Program-made: the position numbers and the translations under genes
In this document: one piece after another, positions 16,522 to 25,438 of the stretch
Position numbering within the stretch: position 1 is the stretch's first letter
How the letters are laid out: each line of letters starts with the position of its first letter
Notes under the pieces: generated by a model
Told to the model about the DNA's origin: nothing
The model's database searches: none
What the model saw: only the letters and a program-made list of their open reading frames with translations
Assembly (NCBI RefSeq): GCF_001412595.2
Contig: NZ_CP012640.2
Location: 5,270,001-5,334,000, forward strand
Direction of reading: 5' to 3'
Source of the DNA: Massilia sp. WG5
Lineage (GTDB): Bacteria > Pseudomonadota > Gammaproteobacteria > Burkholderiales > Burkholderiaceae_D
Length of the DNA stretch: 64,000 nucleotides

Positions 16522-17682
16522 ATGCTGCGCAAAACCCTACTCGTCCTTGCCATTGCCTCGGCGCTTGCTGCCTGTGGTAAATCCAAGGAACCCGCCAAGC
16601 CGGCGACTGCCACCGCGCAGGCCGGCGCCGCAAAGGATGGCAAGGCCGTCCAGCTGCTGGTGTCGTCGGAAGACGTGCTGACGGTGCAGAGCAATGCGCT
16701 GGCGTCGGGACCCGTGATCACCGGCTCGATCCAGCCCGAACGCAAGGCCGACCTGCGCGCCGAAGTCTCGGCCGTCGTCCTGCAGGTGCTGAAGGAGAAC
16801 GGCGAGCCGGTCAAGCGCGGCGACGTGCTGGTCAAGCTCGACGAGACCTCGATCCGCGACAGCCTGATGTCGGCCGAAGCCTCGGCGCGCGCCGCCGACC
16901 AGGCCTTCGACCAGTCGACCCGCGCGCTGGAGCGCCTGAAGACCCTGCGCGCTTCCGGCATGGCCTCGGCCCAGGCCCTCGACGACGCCGAGGTGCGCCG
17001 CAACAGCGCCCAGAGCGAAGTCTCGGCCGCCAGGGCGCGCCTGGTGGCGGCGCGCCAGCAGGTCGGCCGCACCGTGGTCCGCGCTCCCTTCGACGGCATC
17101 GTTTCCGACCGCAAGGTTTCGGCCGGCGACACCGCCGCCATCGGCAAGGAATTGCTGAAAGTGATCGACCCGACCAGCATGCGCTTCGAAGGCCGCGTCT
17201 CGGCCGACAAGATCGCTGCCGTGAAGGTCGGCCAGCCGGTCATGTTCCGCATCAACGGCTATGGCGAGCAGCAGTTCGCCGGCATCGTCCGCCGCATCGA
17301 TCCGGCCGCCAACGACGTCACCCGCCAGGTCGAGGTGCTGGTCGGCTTCCAGGGCGCGGCCCAGCCGCGCGTGGCCGGCCTGTATGCCGAGGGCCGCATC
17401 GATGCCGAGGTGAGCGACGCCCTGACCCTGCCGGAAGCGGCGCTGGTCAAGGCCGGCGACAAGACCTTTGCCTGGAAGGTCAAGGGCAACGCCCTGGCCA
17501 AGGCCGACCTGGCGGTGGGCGCGCGCGATCCGCGCACCGGCAACTTCGAGATCAAGGGCGGCCTGGCGGTCGGCGACACCGTGCTGCGCCACCCGAGCGC
17601 CAACCTGAAGGACGGCCAGAAGGTCGAGCTGGCGGCCGCCAGGGTGGCGAGCGCCGGCAACGGCGAAGCCCAGGGCAAATAA
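16522..17682 (+). CDS. RND efflux periplasmic adaptor (membrane fusion) lipoprotein
   Basis: A 386-residue HlyD/AcrA-type adaptor. A lipoprotein signal (MLRKTLLVLAIASALAACG) has its lipobox Cys at position 18. The lipoyl-type segment (ITGSIQPERKADLRAEVSAVV), the alpha-helical hairpin (ALERLKTLRASGMASAQALDDAEVRR), the beta-barrel part (GIVSDRKVSAGDTAAIG) and the membrane-proximal domain follow in order. It should link the RND pump encoded 12 bp downstream to an outer-membrane channel, which is not encoded nearby. A GGGAG ribosome site supports ATG 16522; the longer frame covers the repeat-bearing leader. Substrates are unknown. Confidence 0.93.
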   Translation: MLRKTLLVLAIASALAACGKSKEPAKPATATAQAGAAKDGKAVQLLVSSEDVLTVQSNALASGPVITGSIQPERKADLRAEVSAVVLQVLKENGEPVKRGDVLVKLDETSIRDSLMSAEASARAADQAFDQSTRALERLKTLRASGMASAQALDDAEVRRNSAQSEVSAARARLVAARQQVGRTVVRAPFDGIVSDRKVSAGDTAAIGKELLKVIDPTSMRFEGRVSADKIAAVKVGQPVMFRINGYGEQQFAGIVRRIDPAANDVTRQVEVLVGFQGAAQPRVAGLYAEGRIDAEVSDALTLPEAALVKAGDKTFAWKVKGNALAKADLAVGARDPRTGNFEIKGGLAVGDTVLRHPSANLKDGQKVELAAARVASAGNGEAQGK

Positions 17683-17694
17683 GGATACCCGGCC

Positions 17695-20600
17695 ATGTTC
17701 CTTTCCAATTTCAGCGTCAAGAAGCCGGTCGCCACGATCGTGCTGATCATCGCGATGATGGCCATGGGCCTGTATGCCCTGTCCAAGCTGCGCGTGAACA
17801 ACGAGCCGGACGTGCAGATCCCGATCCTGGTGGTGACGGTTCCGTATCCCGGCGCCTCGCCCGAGACCAGCGAGCGGGAGATCGTCAACCGCCTCGAAAA
17901 GCAGATGCAGGCGATCAGCGGCGTGACCGAGGCGCGCGCCTACGCCAACGAGGGCAGCGCGACCATCGTGCTGCAGTTCGACTTCAAGCGTAACCTCATC
18001 GAAGCATCGGACGACGTGCGCAACGCGATCGCCGCGGTGCGCTACAAGCTGCCGATCGAGATGCGCGAGCCGGTGCTGCGGCGGGTCGATCCGTCGGCGC
18101 AGCCGATCATGAACCTGTCGCTGAACTCGACCACCCAGAGCCACGCCGAGCTGTCGCGCCTGGCCGAGGACGTGCTGGCCGACCGCTTCCGCGGCATCGA
18201 CGGCGTGGCCGACGTGCAGGTCGGCGGTTCGCTCAAGCGCGAACTGTCGGTGCTGCTGCACGCGGAGAAGCTGCGCGAATACAACGTGTCCGTCAGCGAC
18301 GTGACCAACGCGCTGTCGCGCCAGAACACCAACGCCCCGGTGGGCAAGGTGCGCGGCCCGCTGGAAGAGAAGGGCATCCGCCTGGTCGGCCGCATCGAAC
18401 GGCCCGATGACTTCTCGCAGGTGGTGGTCAAGCGCAACGGCGACACCGTGGTGCGCCTGAACCAGGTGGCCGACATCAAGGACGGCTTCGCCGACATCGA
18501 CAGCATGTCGGTACGCAGCGGCAAGCCCGACGTCGGCATCTCGATCGTGCGCTCACGCGAAGCCTCCACCGTGGCGATCGCCAAGCGGGTCAACGAGATG
18601 ATCGCCGAGGTCCGCAAGGAACTACCGGCCGGCACCAAGCTGGAAGTGACCTGGGACGGCGGCGAGTCGGCCCAGGACAGCCTGAACAACGTGATCGAAT
18701 CGCTGGTGTTCGGCGCGGTGCTGACCATCTTCGTGGTGTACGCCTTCCTGAACTCGTGGCGCTCGACCCTGATCACCGCGTTGTCGCTGCCGACCTCGGT
18801 GCTGGCGGCCTTCATCGCAGTCTGGCTGTGCGGCTTCACGCTCAACTTCATGACCCTGCTCGGGCTCTCGCTGGCGATCGGTGTACTGATCGACGATGCC
18901 ATCGTGGTGCGCGAAAACATCGTACGCCATATGGAGAGCGGCGAGGACCGCCGCACCGCGGCCCTGAACGGCACCGCCGAGATCGGCATGGCCGTCGCCT
19001 CGACGACCTTCTCGATCATGGCCGTGTTCATCCCGGTCGCCTTCATGGGCGGCATCGCCGGCGAATGGTTCCGTCCGTTCGCGCTGACCGTGACCTGCTC
19101 GGTCGCGGTGTCGCTGCTGATCTCGTTCACGCTCGACCCGATGATGTCGGCCTTCTGGGGCGACCCACCGGGCCACCACCATGCGCCGAAAAAAGGCCTG
19201 GAAAAATACCTGGCGAAGTTCAACACCTGGTTCGACCACCAGGCCGACCGCTACGGCAACGTCATCGCCTGGGCCCTGCATCACCGCCGCTGGATGGCAT
19301 TCATCGCGCTGCTGGCGCTGGCCGGCGCCATCGGCCTGCACATGTGGAAGGGCGGCGTGGCCTTCCAGCCGAAGATGGACCAGGGCCAGATCAAGATCGA
19401 AGTCCGTACCCCGGCCTCGTCCTCGGTCGACTATGCGCGCCTGAAGATGGAAGAGGCGGCGGCGATCGCGCGCACCTTGCCGGAGACCAAGGATACCAAC
19501 AGCTCGATCAACGTGAACGGCGGCTCGATCTACGTCGACATCGGCAAGCGCCGCGAACGCAAGCGCAGCGCGGCCGAGGTTGCGATCGCCCTGCGTGAAA
19601 AGATCAGCCGCCTGGTGGGCGCCGAATATGTCGTGATGGATGACCTGAGCGGCAACGGCAAGCCGGTGTCGATCGACTTCACCGGCCCCGACTCGCGCAA
19701 GCTGATGGAAATGACCTCGCGCTACATGGAAAAGCTGCGCCAGGTGCCGGGCGCGGTCGACGTCACCCTGTCGCAGCAGGATCCGAAGGACGAGCTGCAG
19801 ATCGAGATGGACCGCGGCCTGGCCAACTCGATGGGCATCGCGGTGGGCGACGCCGCCAGCGCGCTGCGCGTGGCCTTCGCCGGCATCGAGGTGGGCGACT
19901 GGGTCGACCCGACCGGCCAGAGCCGCGATGTGGCGGTGCGCCTGCACCCGAGCGACCGGGTCGGCACCGACAACATCGAGCGCCTGCCGATTCCGGTCGC
20001 GGGTACGAACATGATGGTGCCGCTCGACCAGATCGCGAAGATCACGATGGGCAAGGGACCGGCAGCTATTTCGCACCGTGACGGCAAGCGCGTGGTCACC
20101 GTCACCGCCAACGCCCAGGGCCGCTCGAACGGCGAAGTGATGGCGGACGCGATGAAGCTGGCCAAGTCGATGGACTTCCCGCCGGGCTACGGCCTGGCGG
20201 TGGGCGGCCAGAGCAAGGTCATGAACGAGGTGTTCACCAACCTGGGCATCGGCCTGATCTCCGGCATCGGTCTGATGTACCTGATCCTGGTGATGCAGTT
20301 CGGCTCCTTCACCGCGCCGCTGGGCGTGATGATGTCGCTGCCGCTGTCGCTGATCGGCGTGGTGCTGGCGCTGATCCTGACCGGGGGCACCCTGAACATG
20401 ATGAGCTTCATCGGCATCATCATGCTGATGGGCCTGGTAGCCAAGAACGCGATCCTGCTGCTGGATGCGGCGCGTTCGCGGGAAGCCGAGGGCATGGACC
20501 GCGAAGAGGCGCTGATGGCCGCCGGCCGCGCGCGCCTGCGTCCGATCCTGATGACGACCTTCGCGCTGATCGCCGGCATGCTGCCGGTGGCGCTGGCCCT

Positions 20601-20895
20601 GGGAGACTCGGGCGAGTTCTATCAGCCGCTGGCCATCTCCATCATCGGCGGCACGATCACTTCGACGATGCTGACCCTGCTGGTCGTGCCGACCTTCTAC
20701 GACAGCATCGAGATCGCCCGTGACCGCATGGCCGCCAAGTTCCACCGCCGCGTGGCGCGCTTCTCGGTGCTGCCGGCTTTCGTGATGACCTTCGTGGAAG
20801 CGATCCTCACCATCGTGCTGGTGCGCTTCGTGTTCCGCATGATCGTCAAGGCGGGCCGCTTCGCGACCGGCCGCCGGGGCCCCGTGACTGCCTGA
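17695..20895 (+). CDS. RND-family inner-membrane efflux pump
   Basis: A 1066-residue HAE-1-type RND transporter, the usual length. It begins MFLSNFSVKKPVATIVLII with the first membrane helix and contains the two large periplasmic loops. The proton-relay acidic pair lies in helix 4 (LGLSLAIGVLIDDAIVVRENI). The second half repeats the arrangement (FIGIIMLMGLVAKNAILLLDAARSREAEG). It would expel drugs, solvents or metabolites using the proton gradient. The 12-bp gap to the adaptor gene indicates an operon; a strong terminator follows. The C terminus carries an extra membrane helix (FVEAILTIVLVRFVFRMIV). Confidence 0.95.
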   Translation: MFLSNFSVKKPVATIVLIIAMMAMGLYALSKLRVNNEPDVQIPILVVTVPYPGASPETSEREIVNRLEKQMQAISGVTEARAYANEGSATIVLQFDFKRNLIEASDDVRNAIAAVRYKLPIEMREPVLRRVDPSAQPIMNLSLNSTTQSHAELSRLAEDVLADRFRGIDGVADVQVGGSLKRELSVLLHAEKLREYNVSVSDVTNALSRQNTNAPVGKVRGPLEEKGIRLVGRIERPDDFSQVVVKRNGDTVVRLNQVADIKDGFADIDSMSVRSGKPDVGISIVRSREASTVAIAKRVNEMIAEVRKELPAGTKLEVTWDGGESAQDSLNNVIESLVFGAVLTIFVVYAFLNSWRSTLITALSLPTSVLAAFIAVWLCGFTLNFMTLLGLSLAIGVLIDDAIVVRENIVRHMESGEDRRTAALNGTAEIGMAVASTTFSIMAVFIPVAFMGGIAGEWFRPFALTVTCSVAVSLLISFTLDPMMSAFWGDPPGHHHAPKKGLEKYLAKFNTWFDHQADRYGNVIAWALHHRRWMAFIALLALAGAIGLHMWKGGVAFQPKMDQGQIKIEVRTPASSSVDYARLKMEEAAAIARTLPETKDTNSSINVNGGSIYVDIGKRRERKRSAAEVAIALREKISRLVGAEYVVMDDLSGNGKPVSIDFTGPDSRKLMEMTSRYMEKLRQVPGAVDVTLSQQDPKDELQIEMDRGLANSMGIAVGDAASALRVAFAGIEVGDWVDPTGQSRDVAVRLHPSDRVGTDNIERLPIPVAGTNMMVPLDQIAKITMGKGPAAISHRDGKRVVTVTANAQGRSNGEVMADAMKLAKSMDFPPGYGLAVGGQSKVMNEVFTNLGIGLISGIGLMYLILVMQFGSFTAPLGVMMSLPLSLIGVVLALILTGGTLNMMSFIGIIMLMGLVAKNAILLLDAARSREAEGMDREEALMAAGRARLRPILMTTFALIAGMLPVALALGDSGEFYQPLAISIIGGTITSTMLTLLVVPTFYDSIEIARDRMAAKFHRRVARFSVLPAFVMTFVEAILTIVLVRFVFRMIVKAGRFATGRRGPVTA

Positions 20896-20916
20896 GCGGC
20901 GCCGCCGCCCAATGAG

Positions 20917-20945
20917 AAAGGCCTGCTCGCGCAGGCCTTTTTTTT
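20917..20945 (+). terminator. Rho-independent terminator of the RND operon
   Basis: A 10-bp stem (AAAGGCCTGC with GCAGGCCTTT) around a TCGC loop is followed by five more T. It begins 21 bp after the pump stop codon. Confidence 0.92.
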
Positions 20946-21051
20946 CGCATAAAAACCATGCCAGCCGGGAAGGGCTGGCAGAGCCGGTGCAAAGGGCCCA
21001 TCCGGACCCCTTGCCGATGCATCATGGCGGCGCGTGGCCGCTGGTGGCCGA

Positions 21052-21456
21052 TCAATGGCCGCTGGTACCGCCGCTGGTGCCGGTGCCGCCGCTGGTGGTG
21101 CCGGTACCCGTGGTGCCGGTGCCGGTCGCGCCGGTGCCGGTATCGCCGGTGGTGCCGGTGCCGGTTGCGCCCGTGCCGGTAGTGCCGGTGCCCATGCTGC
21201 CGGTGCCCGTGGTGCCGGTGCCGGTGGCGCCAGTGCCGGTATCGCCGGTGGTGCCGGTTGCGCCGGTGCCGGTGGCGGTGCTACCTGCTGCGCCAGTGCT
21301 GCCGGTGCCGCTGGTGCCCGAAGTGCTGCTCGGCGCGGTGGCCGACGTGTCGCCGGTGCCGGTCGTGCTGGTGGTGTCGTTTTTCTTGCAAGCCGCCAGG
21401 CTTGCCATCAGGGCTGCGGCAAACAAAATTTTCGATGCGTTGTTAAGAGCTTTCAT
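21052..21456 (-). CDS. Gly/Thr-repeat lipoprotein
   Basis: A 134-residue protein with a lipoprotein signal (MKALNNASKILFAAALMASLAACKK; lipobox LAAC). After a short Ser/Thr linker, nearly the whole mature part is built of Gly, Thr and Ala in a TGTGTTGTGATG-like pattern. The block DTGTGATGTGTTGTG occurs twice, so there is a higher-order repeat of about 30 residues. Such a sequence has no enzymatic motif and is likely extended and flexible, attached to a membrane by its lipid. The function is unknown. The gene is single, with its terminus facing the RND operon terminator. Confidence 0.72.
   Translation of the reverse strand: MKALNNASKILFAAALMASLAACKKNDTTSTTGTGDTSATAPSSTSGTSGTGSTGAAGSTATGTGATGTTGDTGTGATGTGTTGTGSMGTGTTGTGATGTGTTGDTGTGATGTGTTGTGTTSGGTGTSGGTSGH
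21061..21300. repeat. Low-complexity GGTGCCGGT tandem array
   Basis: The coding DNA of the Gly/Thr lipoprotein is a degenerate array of 6- and 9-bp units (GGTGCC/GCCGGT on the + strand), with a longer duplicated block containing GGTATCGCCGGTGGTGCC at two places, near 21140 and 21240. Arrays of this kind can change length by slippage or recombination. Confidence 0.8.
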
Positions 21457-21685
21457 TTTTTTACTCCTCGTTCACGTCTATTTTTTGCCGCCGTCTCCAG
21501 GTGAGGCGCTGGAGGGTCGACGACGCCAGGTTAGTTCCTACAGGACCTGTCGGCCCAGTCATGGAACCATCAGGGAACCGACGCAATACGCGGCCCCGTG
21601 TGGTGTACGAATTCGACTCCGGCAGTCCTGCATGGTTCTAGCCAGTTCGCCGAATTGCACACTTCTTTCAGATAAGAGCCGAACA

Positions 21686-22666
21686 CTAAGGTTCAGCCCT
21701 TAGTCCCCCGGCGAAGTTGCCGGATGGTCGTTGCGCCGCGTCGGCCGGTTCGGCGGCGGCTTGTTCCAGCAGCGAGGGGACTTCGTCCGACAGTTCCCGC
21801 GCCAGATATCCGATTTTTCCGAGACGCAGCGCGAGGCGCTCGCCCGCCTGCGCATGCAGCACCACGCCCCAGGCCACGGCCTGGGCCAGGTCGGCGCCGC
21901 GCGCCGCCAGTCCGGCGACGATGCCCGCCAGTACGTCGCCCGAGCCCGAGGTTGCCAGCCCGACGTTGCCGCCTTCATGCTGCCAGCGCTCGCCCTGCGG
22001 CGTGGCGATCACGGTGCGCGCGCCCTTCAGTGCGACCACCGCATTCCAGCGCTGCGCCGCCTCGAGCGCGATGCGGTCGGCGCCGCCTGCGATGTCTTCC
22101 TTGGCGATGCCGGTCAGGTGCGCCATCTCGCCCGCGTGCGGCGTTACCAGTACCGGAACGCCGAAGCGGAAGGGTGGGTTGACGCCGCCCGGCGGATGCA
22201 GGATCGCGCCCATCGCATTCGCGTCCAGCATGACGCGGGTATCGGTGCCGAGCAGGCGCGGCAGCAGTGCGTGCACCAGGCGCGCGGTCGCTTCCTCGTC
22301 CTGCATGCCGGGGCCGATCAGGATGGCGTTGATGCGGTCGGCCAGCGGATCGAGCGCGGCCACGGCCTCGTCGGTGAAGCCGCCGGCCTCGTTTTCGGCC
22401 AGGCCGAGCACGCGCGATTCGGGAATCGCCAGCGCGACCAGCTGGGCCACGCTGTTGCCGGTGGCGACCGTGAGCTTGCCGGCGCCGGCGCGCAGGGCGG
22501 CGACGGCGGCCAGGATCACGGCGCCCGGCATCTCGCGCGAACCGCCGAGGACCAGTACGTGGCCGCGTTCTTCCTTGTCGGCTTCGCCCGACGGCATCGG
22601 CAGCGGCCAGGTCCGCAGCAGGGGTGCATCGAGATCGCGCGGACGGGCGTGGGTGTGCAGCGTCAT
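21686..22666 (-). CDS. nnrD: NAD(P)H-hydrate dehydratase
   Basis: A 326-residue YjeF_C/carbohydrate-kinase-like protein. It repairs hydrated NAD(P)H (NADHX) using ADP or ATP. Motifs are HVLVLGGSREMPGAVILAA near the N terminus, ILIGPGM, VTPHAGEMAHLTG, and the catalytic/anion-hole segment TSGSGDVLAGIVAGL. The N-terminal epimerase domain found in bifunctional Nnr proteins is absent, so the epimerase must be elsewhere. ATG 22666 (MTLHTHARP) is 13 bp after the stop of the histidine phosphatase gene upstream, indicating cotranscription. Confidence 0.9.
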   Translation of the reverse strand: MTLHTHARPRDLDAPLLRTWPLPMPSGEADKEERGHVLVLGGSREMPGAVILAAVAALRAGAGKLTVATGNSVAQLVALAIPESRVLGLAENEAGGFTDEAVAALDPLADRINAILIGPGMQDEEATARLVHALLPRLLGTDTRVMLDANAMGAILHPPGGVNPPFRFGVPVLVTPHAGEMAHLTGIAKEDIAGGADRIALEAAQRWNAVVALKGARTVIATPQGERWQHEGGNVGLATSGSGDVLAGIVAGLAARGADLAQAVAWGVVLHAQAGERLALRLGKIGYLARELSDEVPSLLEQAAAEPADAAQRPSGNFAGGLRAEP

Positions 22667-22679
22667 GGTGAATTGGGCC

Positions 22680-23444
22680 TCAGGCCTTGGCCGCCGTCGG
22701 CACATCCTTGCCGGTGGTAACGGGTGTGCCGGTGTCTTCGAGTGGTGCGACGAAATTGACCAGCCGCACTGCAAGCTTGCCGCGCTTGCCTAGCGACGGA
22801 TCGAAGGAATAGGAGGTGACCGAGCAGTTCGGCACATCGCCCAGGCGATCCTGCTCCAGGATGGTGGCCTCGTCCATGCGCTCCAGCAGGTAGCGGAAGC
22901 AGTTGACGATGACCTGGTGGCCGACGATCAGCACGCGCTCGCGGCAGTACTCGCGGGTCAGGGTGTCGAGTACGCTGCGCAGGCGCAGGATGACGTCGCA
23001 CCAGCTCTCGCCGCCGGGCGGACGGAAATAGAACTTGCCAACGTGGCGGCGCTGTTCGTACAGGTCGGGAAACTGTTCGGCGATGCCGCGCACGGTCAGG
23101 CGGTCGAGGATGCCGAATTCCTTTTCACGCAGGCGTTCGTCGGCATGCACGGCGACCAGTTCCTCGCGCTCGAGGCGCTGCATCAGGAGCTGTGCGGTCT
23201 GGACTGCGCGCACATACGGCGAGTACAGCACCACGTTCGGCTGCTCGTGCGCGGGCAGGGCCGCGAACCAGGCGCCCAGCGCCTGCGACTGCTGCCTGCC
23301 GAGATCGGAAAGGGGCACGTCGACATCGCGCTCGGCGATATCGATATGCAAGCCGGCCGCTGCCTCGGCGGCATCGCGCGCCACGTTGCCCGCGCTCTGT
23401 CCATGCCTGACTAGCCAGATTTCCTGAGGCCACTTTTGGTCCAT
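22680..23444 (-). CDS. Histidine phosphatase family protein (phosphoglycerate-mutase-like)
   Basis: A 254-residue protein with the phosphate-pocket motif LVRHGQSAGN at residues 12-21, the second Arg (SPYVRAVQTAQLL), a Glu-containing loop (LREKEFG) and the second catalytic His (VLIVGHQVIVN). It should remove phosphate from a small molecule or protein; the exact substrate is unknown. ATG 23444 is taken as start; a GTG directly before it is possible. It is the first gene of a pair with nnrD. Confidence 0.88.
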   Translation of the reverse strand: MDQKWPQEIWLVRHGQSAGNVARDAAEAAAGLHIDIAERDVDVPLSDLGRQQSQALGAWFAALPAHEQPNVVLYSPYVRAVQTAQLLMQRLEREELVAVHADERLREKEFGILDRLTVRGIAEQFPDLYEQRRHVGKFYFRPPGGESWCDVILRLRSVLDTLTREYCRERVLIVGHQVIVNCFRYLLERMDEATILEQDRLGDVPNCSVTSYSFDPSLGKRGKLAVRLVNFVAPLEDTGTPVTTGKDVPTAAKA

Positions 23445-23677
23445 CACCTGCCTGTTTGTGATTTTGACATGAGGGCATCATAGACGGATTCTTCGGGACG
23501 TTCGCGCACGATACTTTTCGATAACGGAGCGCGCCGGGGCTTGCTGGCAGGGTGTTTTTCGCAGTCAAGAGAAGAGGGCGGACCGGCGTGTCATCCTTAG
23601 GTAAGCTGAGCACGCTCATGTCGGGCGCATCGGAGCCGCCTCATACTCCGGCTTTTCCTTCACCGGCTGAGGCCCGC

Positions 23678-23884
23678 ATGCGTCGTTCCCGATATTGGCT
23701 GTCCTTGTTTGCGCTTGCGGCGCTGGCCGTGCCGATCGATGCGGCGCCCGGCCAGGCGATCGGGCCGCCAGCGGCGCCCGCAGCGCCGCCGCCGCTGGCC
23801 GCGCTGCTGGCGGCCGGGCTGGCCCTGGGACTGGCGCGCGGGAGCGGGAGTGTCAGGCGACCTGTTCGTCGCCGTCCAGGTTGA
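23678..23884 (+). CDS. Possible small exported protein
   Basis: A 68-residue frame with a GAGG site 6 nt before ATG. It has a signal-like N terminus (MRRSRYWLSLFALAALAVPIDAA), a Pro/Ala linker, a second hydrophobic stretch (LAALLAAGLALGLARG) and a basic tail, an arrangement like short sorting-signal proteins. I do not recognise it. Its last 32 bp overlap the 3' end of the cystine symporter gene on the opposite strand, so it may be a chance frame. Confidence 0.35.
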   Translation: MRRSRYWLSLFALAALAVPIDAAPGQAIGPPAAPAAPPPLAALLAAGLALGLARGSGSVRRPVRRRPG

Positions 23885-25253
23885 TGGCGGCGTCGCTGTT
23901 GAAGACGCGCATGTCGGTCTGGCCGAGCACGCGGCTGGCCACGGTGCCGGCGGTGATGGAGCCGCTGACGTTGAGGGCGGTGCGGCCCATGTCGATCAGC
24001 GGTTCGATCGAGATCAGCAGGCCGGCCAGCGCCACCGGCAGGTTCAGCGCCGACAGCACGATCAGGGCGGCGAAGGTGGCGCCGCCGCCGACCCCGGCCA
24101 CGCCCACCGAACCGATGGTGACGATGCCGATCAGCGGCAGCAGGAAGGCGCTGGTGTACGGGTCGATGCCGACGGTCGGGGCGATCATCACCGCCAGCAT
24201 GGCCGGGTAGATGCCGGCGCAGCCGTTCTGGCCCATCATCGAACCGAAGGAGGCGGCGAAATTGGCGATGCCCTCGGGCGTGCCGAGGCGCGCGGTCTGG
24301 GTCTGCACGTTCATCGGAATGCTGCCGGCCGAGGTGCGCGAAGTGAAGGCGAACACCAGCACCGGGAAGATCTTCTTCACGTAGCGCGCCGGATTCAGGC
24401 CGAGGCCGGACACGATCGCCAGGTGCACGACGAACATCACGATCAACGCGCTGTACGAGGCCATCACGAAGCCGATCAGGTTCAGGATGTCCTGCAGGCT
24501 GGACTTGGCGAGCACCTGGGTGATCAGGGCGAACACACCGAACGGCGTCAGGCGCAGCACCATGGTCACCATGCGCATCACGATCACGTGGGCGACGTGC
24601 ACGAAATGGCTGAAGGATTCGAACACGTCCGGCTTCTTGCCGGCGATCCCGGTGGCGGCGACGCCGATGAAGATCGAGAACAGCACCACGGCGATGGTCG
24701 AGGTGTTGCGCGCCCCGGTCATGTCGAGGAAGGGATTTTCCGGGATGAAGGAGAGGATGGTATTCGGCAGCGAGAGCTGCTGGGCGGTCGCCAGCTTGCC
24801 TTCGAGGTAGGCGCCGCGCGCGACTTCGGCCGCGCTCGAGGTCAGGCCGACCGCGGACAGGCCGTACAGCTTGGCCATCAGGATGCCGATGCTGGCGGCG
24901 ATGGCCGTGGTAAGCATCAGGGTGCCGATCGTGAGCGCGCTGATCTTGCCCAGCGAAGAGGCGTCGCGCAGCTTCAGGATGGCCTGGATGATCGAGACCA
25001 TGATCAGCGGGATGATGATCATCTGCAGCAGCTTCACGTAGCCGCTGCCGATCACGTCGAGCCAGGCGTTGGTGTCGGCGATGACCGGGGAGCCAAGGCC
25101 GTAGACCGCCTGGAAGCCGGCGCCCAGCAGCACGCCCAGACCCAGGCCGGTGAAGACCCGCTTGGTGAAGGAGACATGGCGCTGCTGGAAGACAAACAGC
25201 AGGGCGCAGACGGCAAGGGCGATGGCCAGGTTCAGGATCAGTTGGATGCTCAT
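23853..25253 (-). CDS. tcyP: L-cystine/cation symporter TcyP
   Basis: A 466-residue dicarboxylate/amino acid:cation symporter family protein. It closely resembles E. coli YdjN (TcyP): matching stretches include VKLLQMIIIPLIMVSI, SFIPENPFLDMTGA, FAFTSRTSAGSIPMNV, SFGSMMGQNGCAGIYPAML and EPLIDMGRTALNVSGS. It imports L-cystine into the cytoplasm, coupled to cations. The length is that of the family. The gene is single; its upstream region (25254-25330) is AT-rich and likely holds the promoter. Confidence 0.93.
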   Translation of the reverse strand: MSIQLILNLAIALAVCALLFVFQQRHVSFTKRVFTGLGLGVLLGAGFQAVYGLGSPVIADTNAWLDVIGSGYVKLLQMIIIPLIMVSIIQAILKLRDASSLGKISALTIGTLMLTTAIAASIGILMAKLYGLSAVGLTSSAAEVARGAYLEGKLATAQQLSLPNTILSFIPENPFLDMTGARNTSTIAVVLFSIFIGVAATGIAGKKPDVFESFSHFVHVAHVIVMRMVTMVLRLTPFGVFALITQVLAKSSLQDILNLIGFVMASYSALIVMFVVHLAIVSGLGLNPARYVKKIFPVLVFAFTSRTSAGSIPMNVQTQTARLGTPEGIANFAASFGSMMGQNGCAGIYPAMLAVMIAPTVGIDPYTSAFLLPLIGIVTIGSVGVAGVGGGATFAALIVLSALNLPVALAGLLISIEPLIDMGRTALNVSGSITAGTVASRVLGQTDMRVFNSDAAINLDGDEQVA

Positions 25254-25438
25254 GGTTTTATCCGTGCGGTGCCTGAGGTCGCATATGCGTTCAGGAAATA
25301 TAACAGACGCATTTTATAGGCTTTCATGCATACCGTGCACGACGGCGGCGTCTTTTCATGGGCGCTTCCGGCAGGGAGTGGTGCGGCGGGGAGGGCGGGC
25401 GCCCGGTGGCGGCGCCCGTTGCGGCTTGCGCGGCGGGA

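Noticed and set aside
21061-21300. Repeat array as a possible CRISPR
   Set aside because: Units are 6-9 bp, contiguous and without spacers, and the array is the coding part of a lipoprotein.
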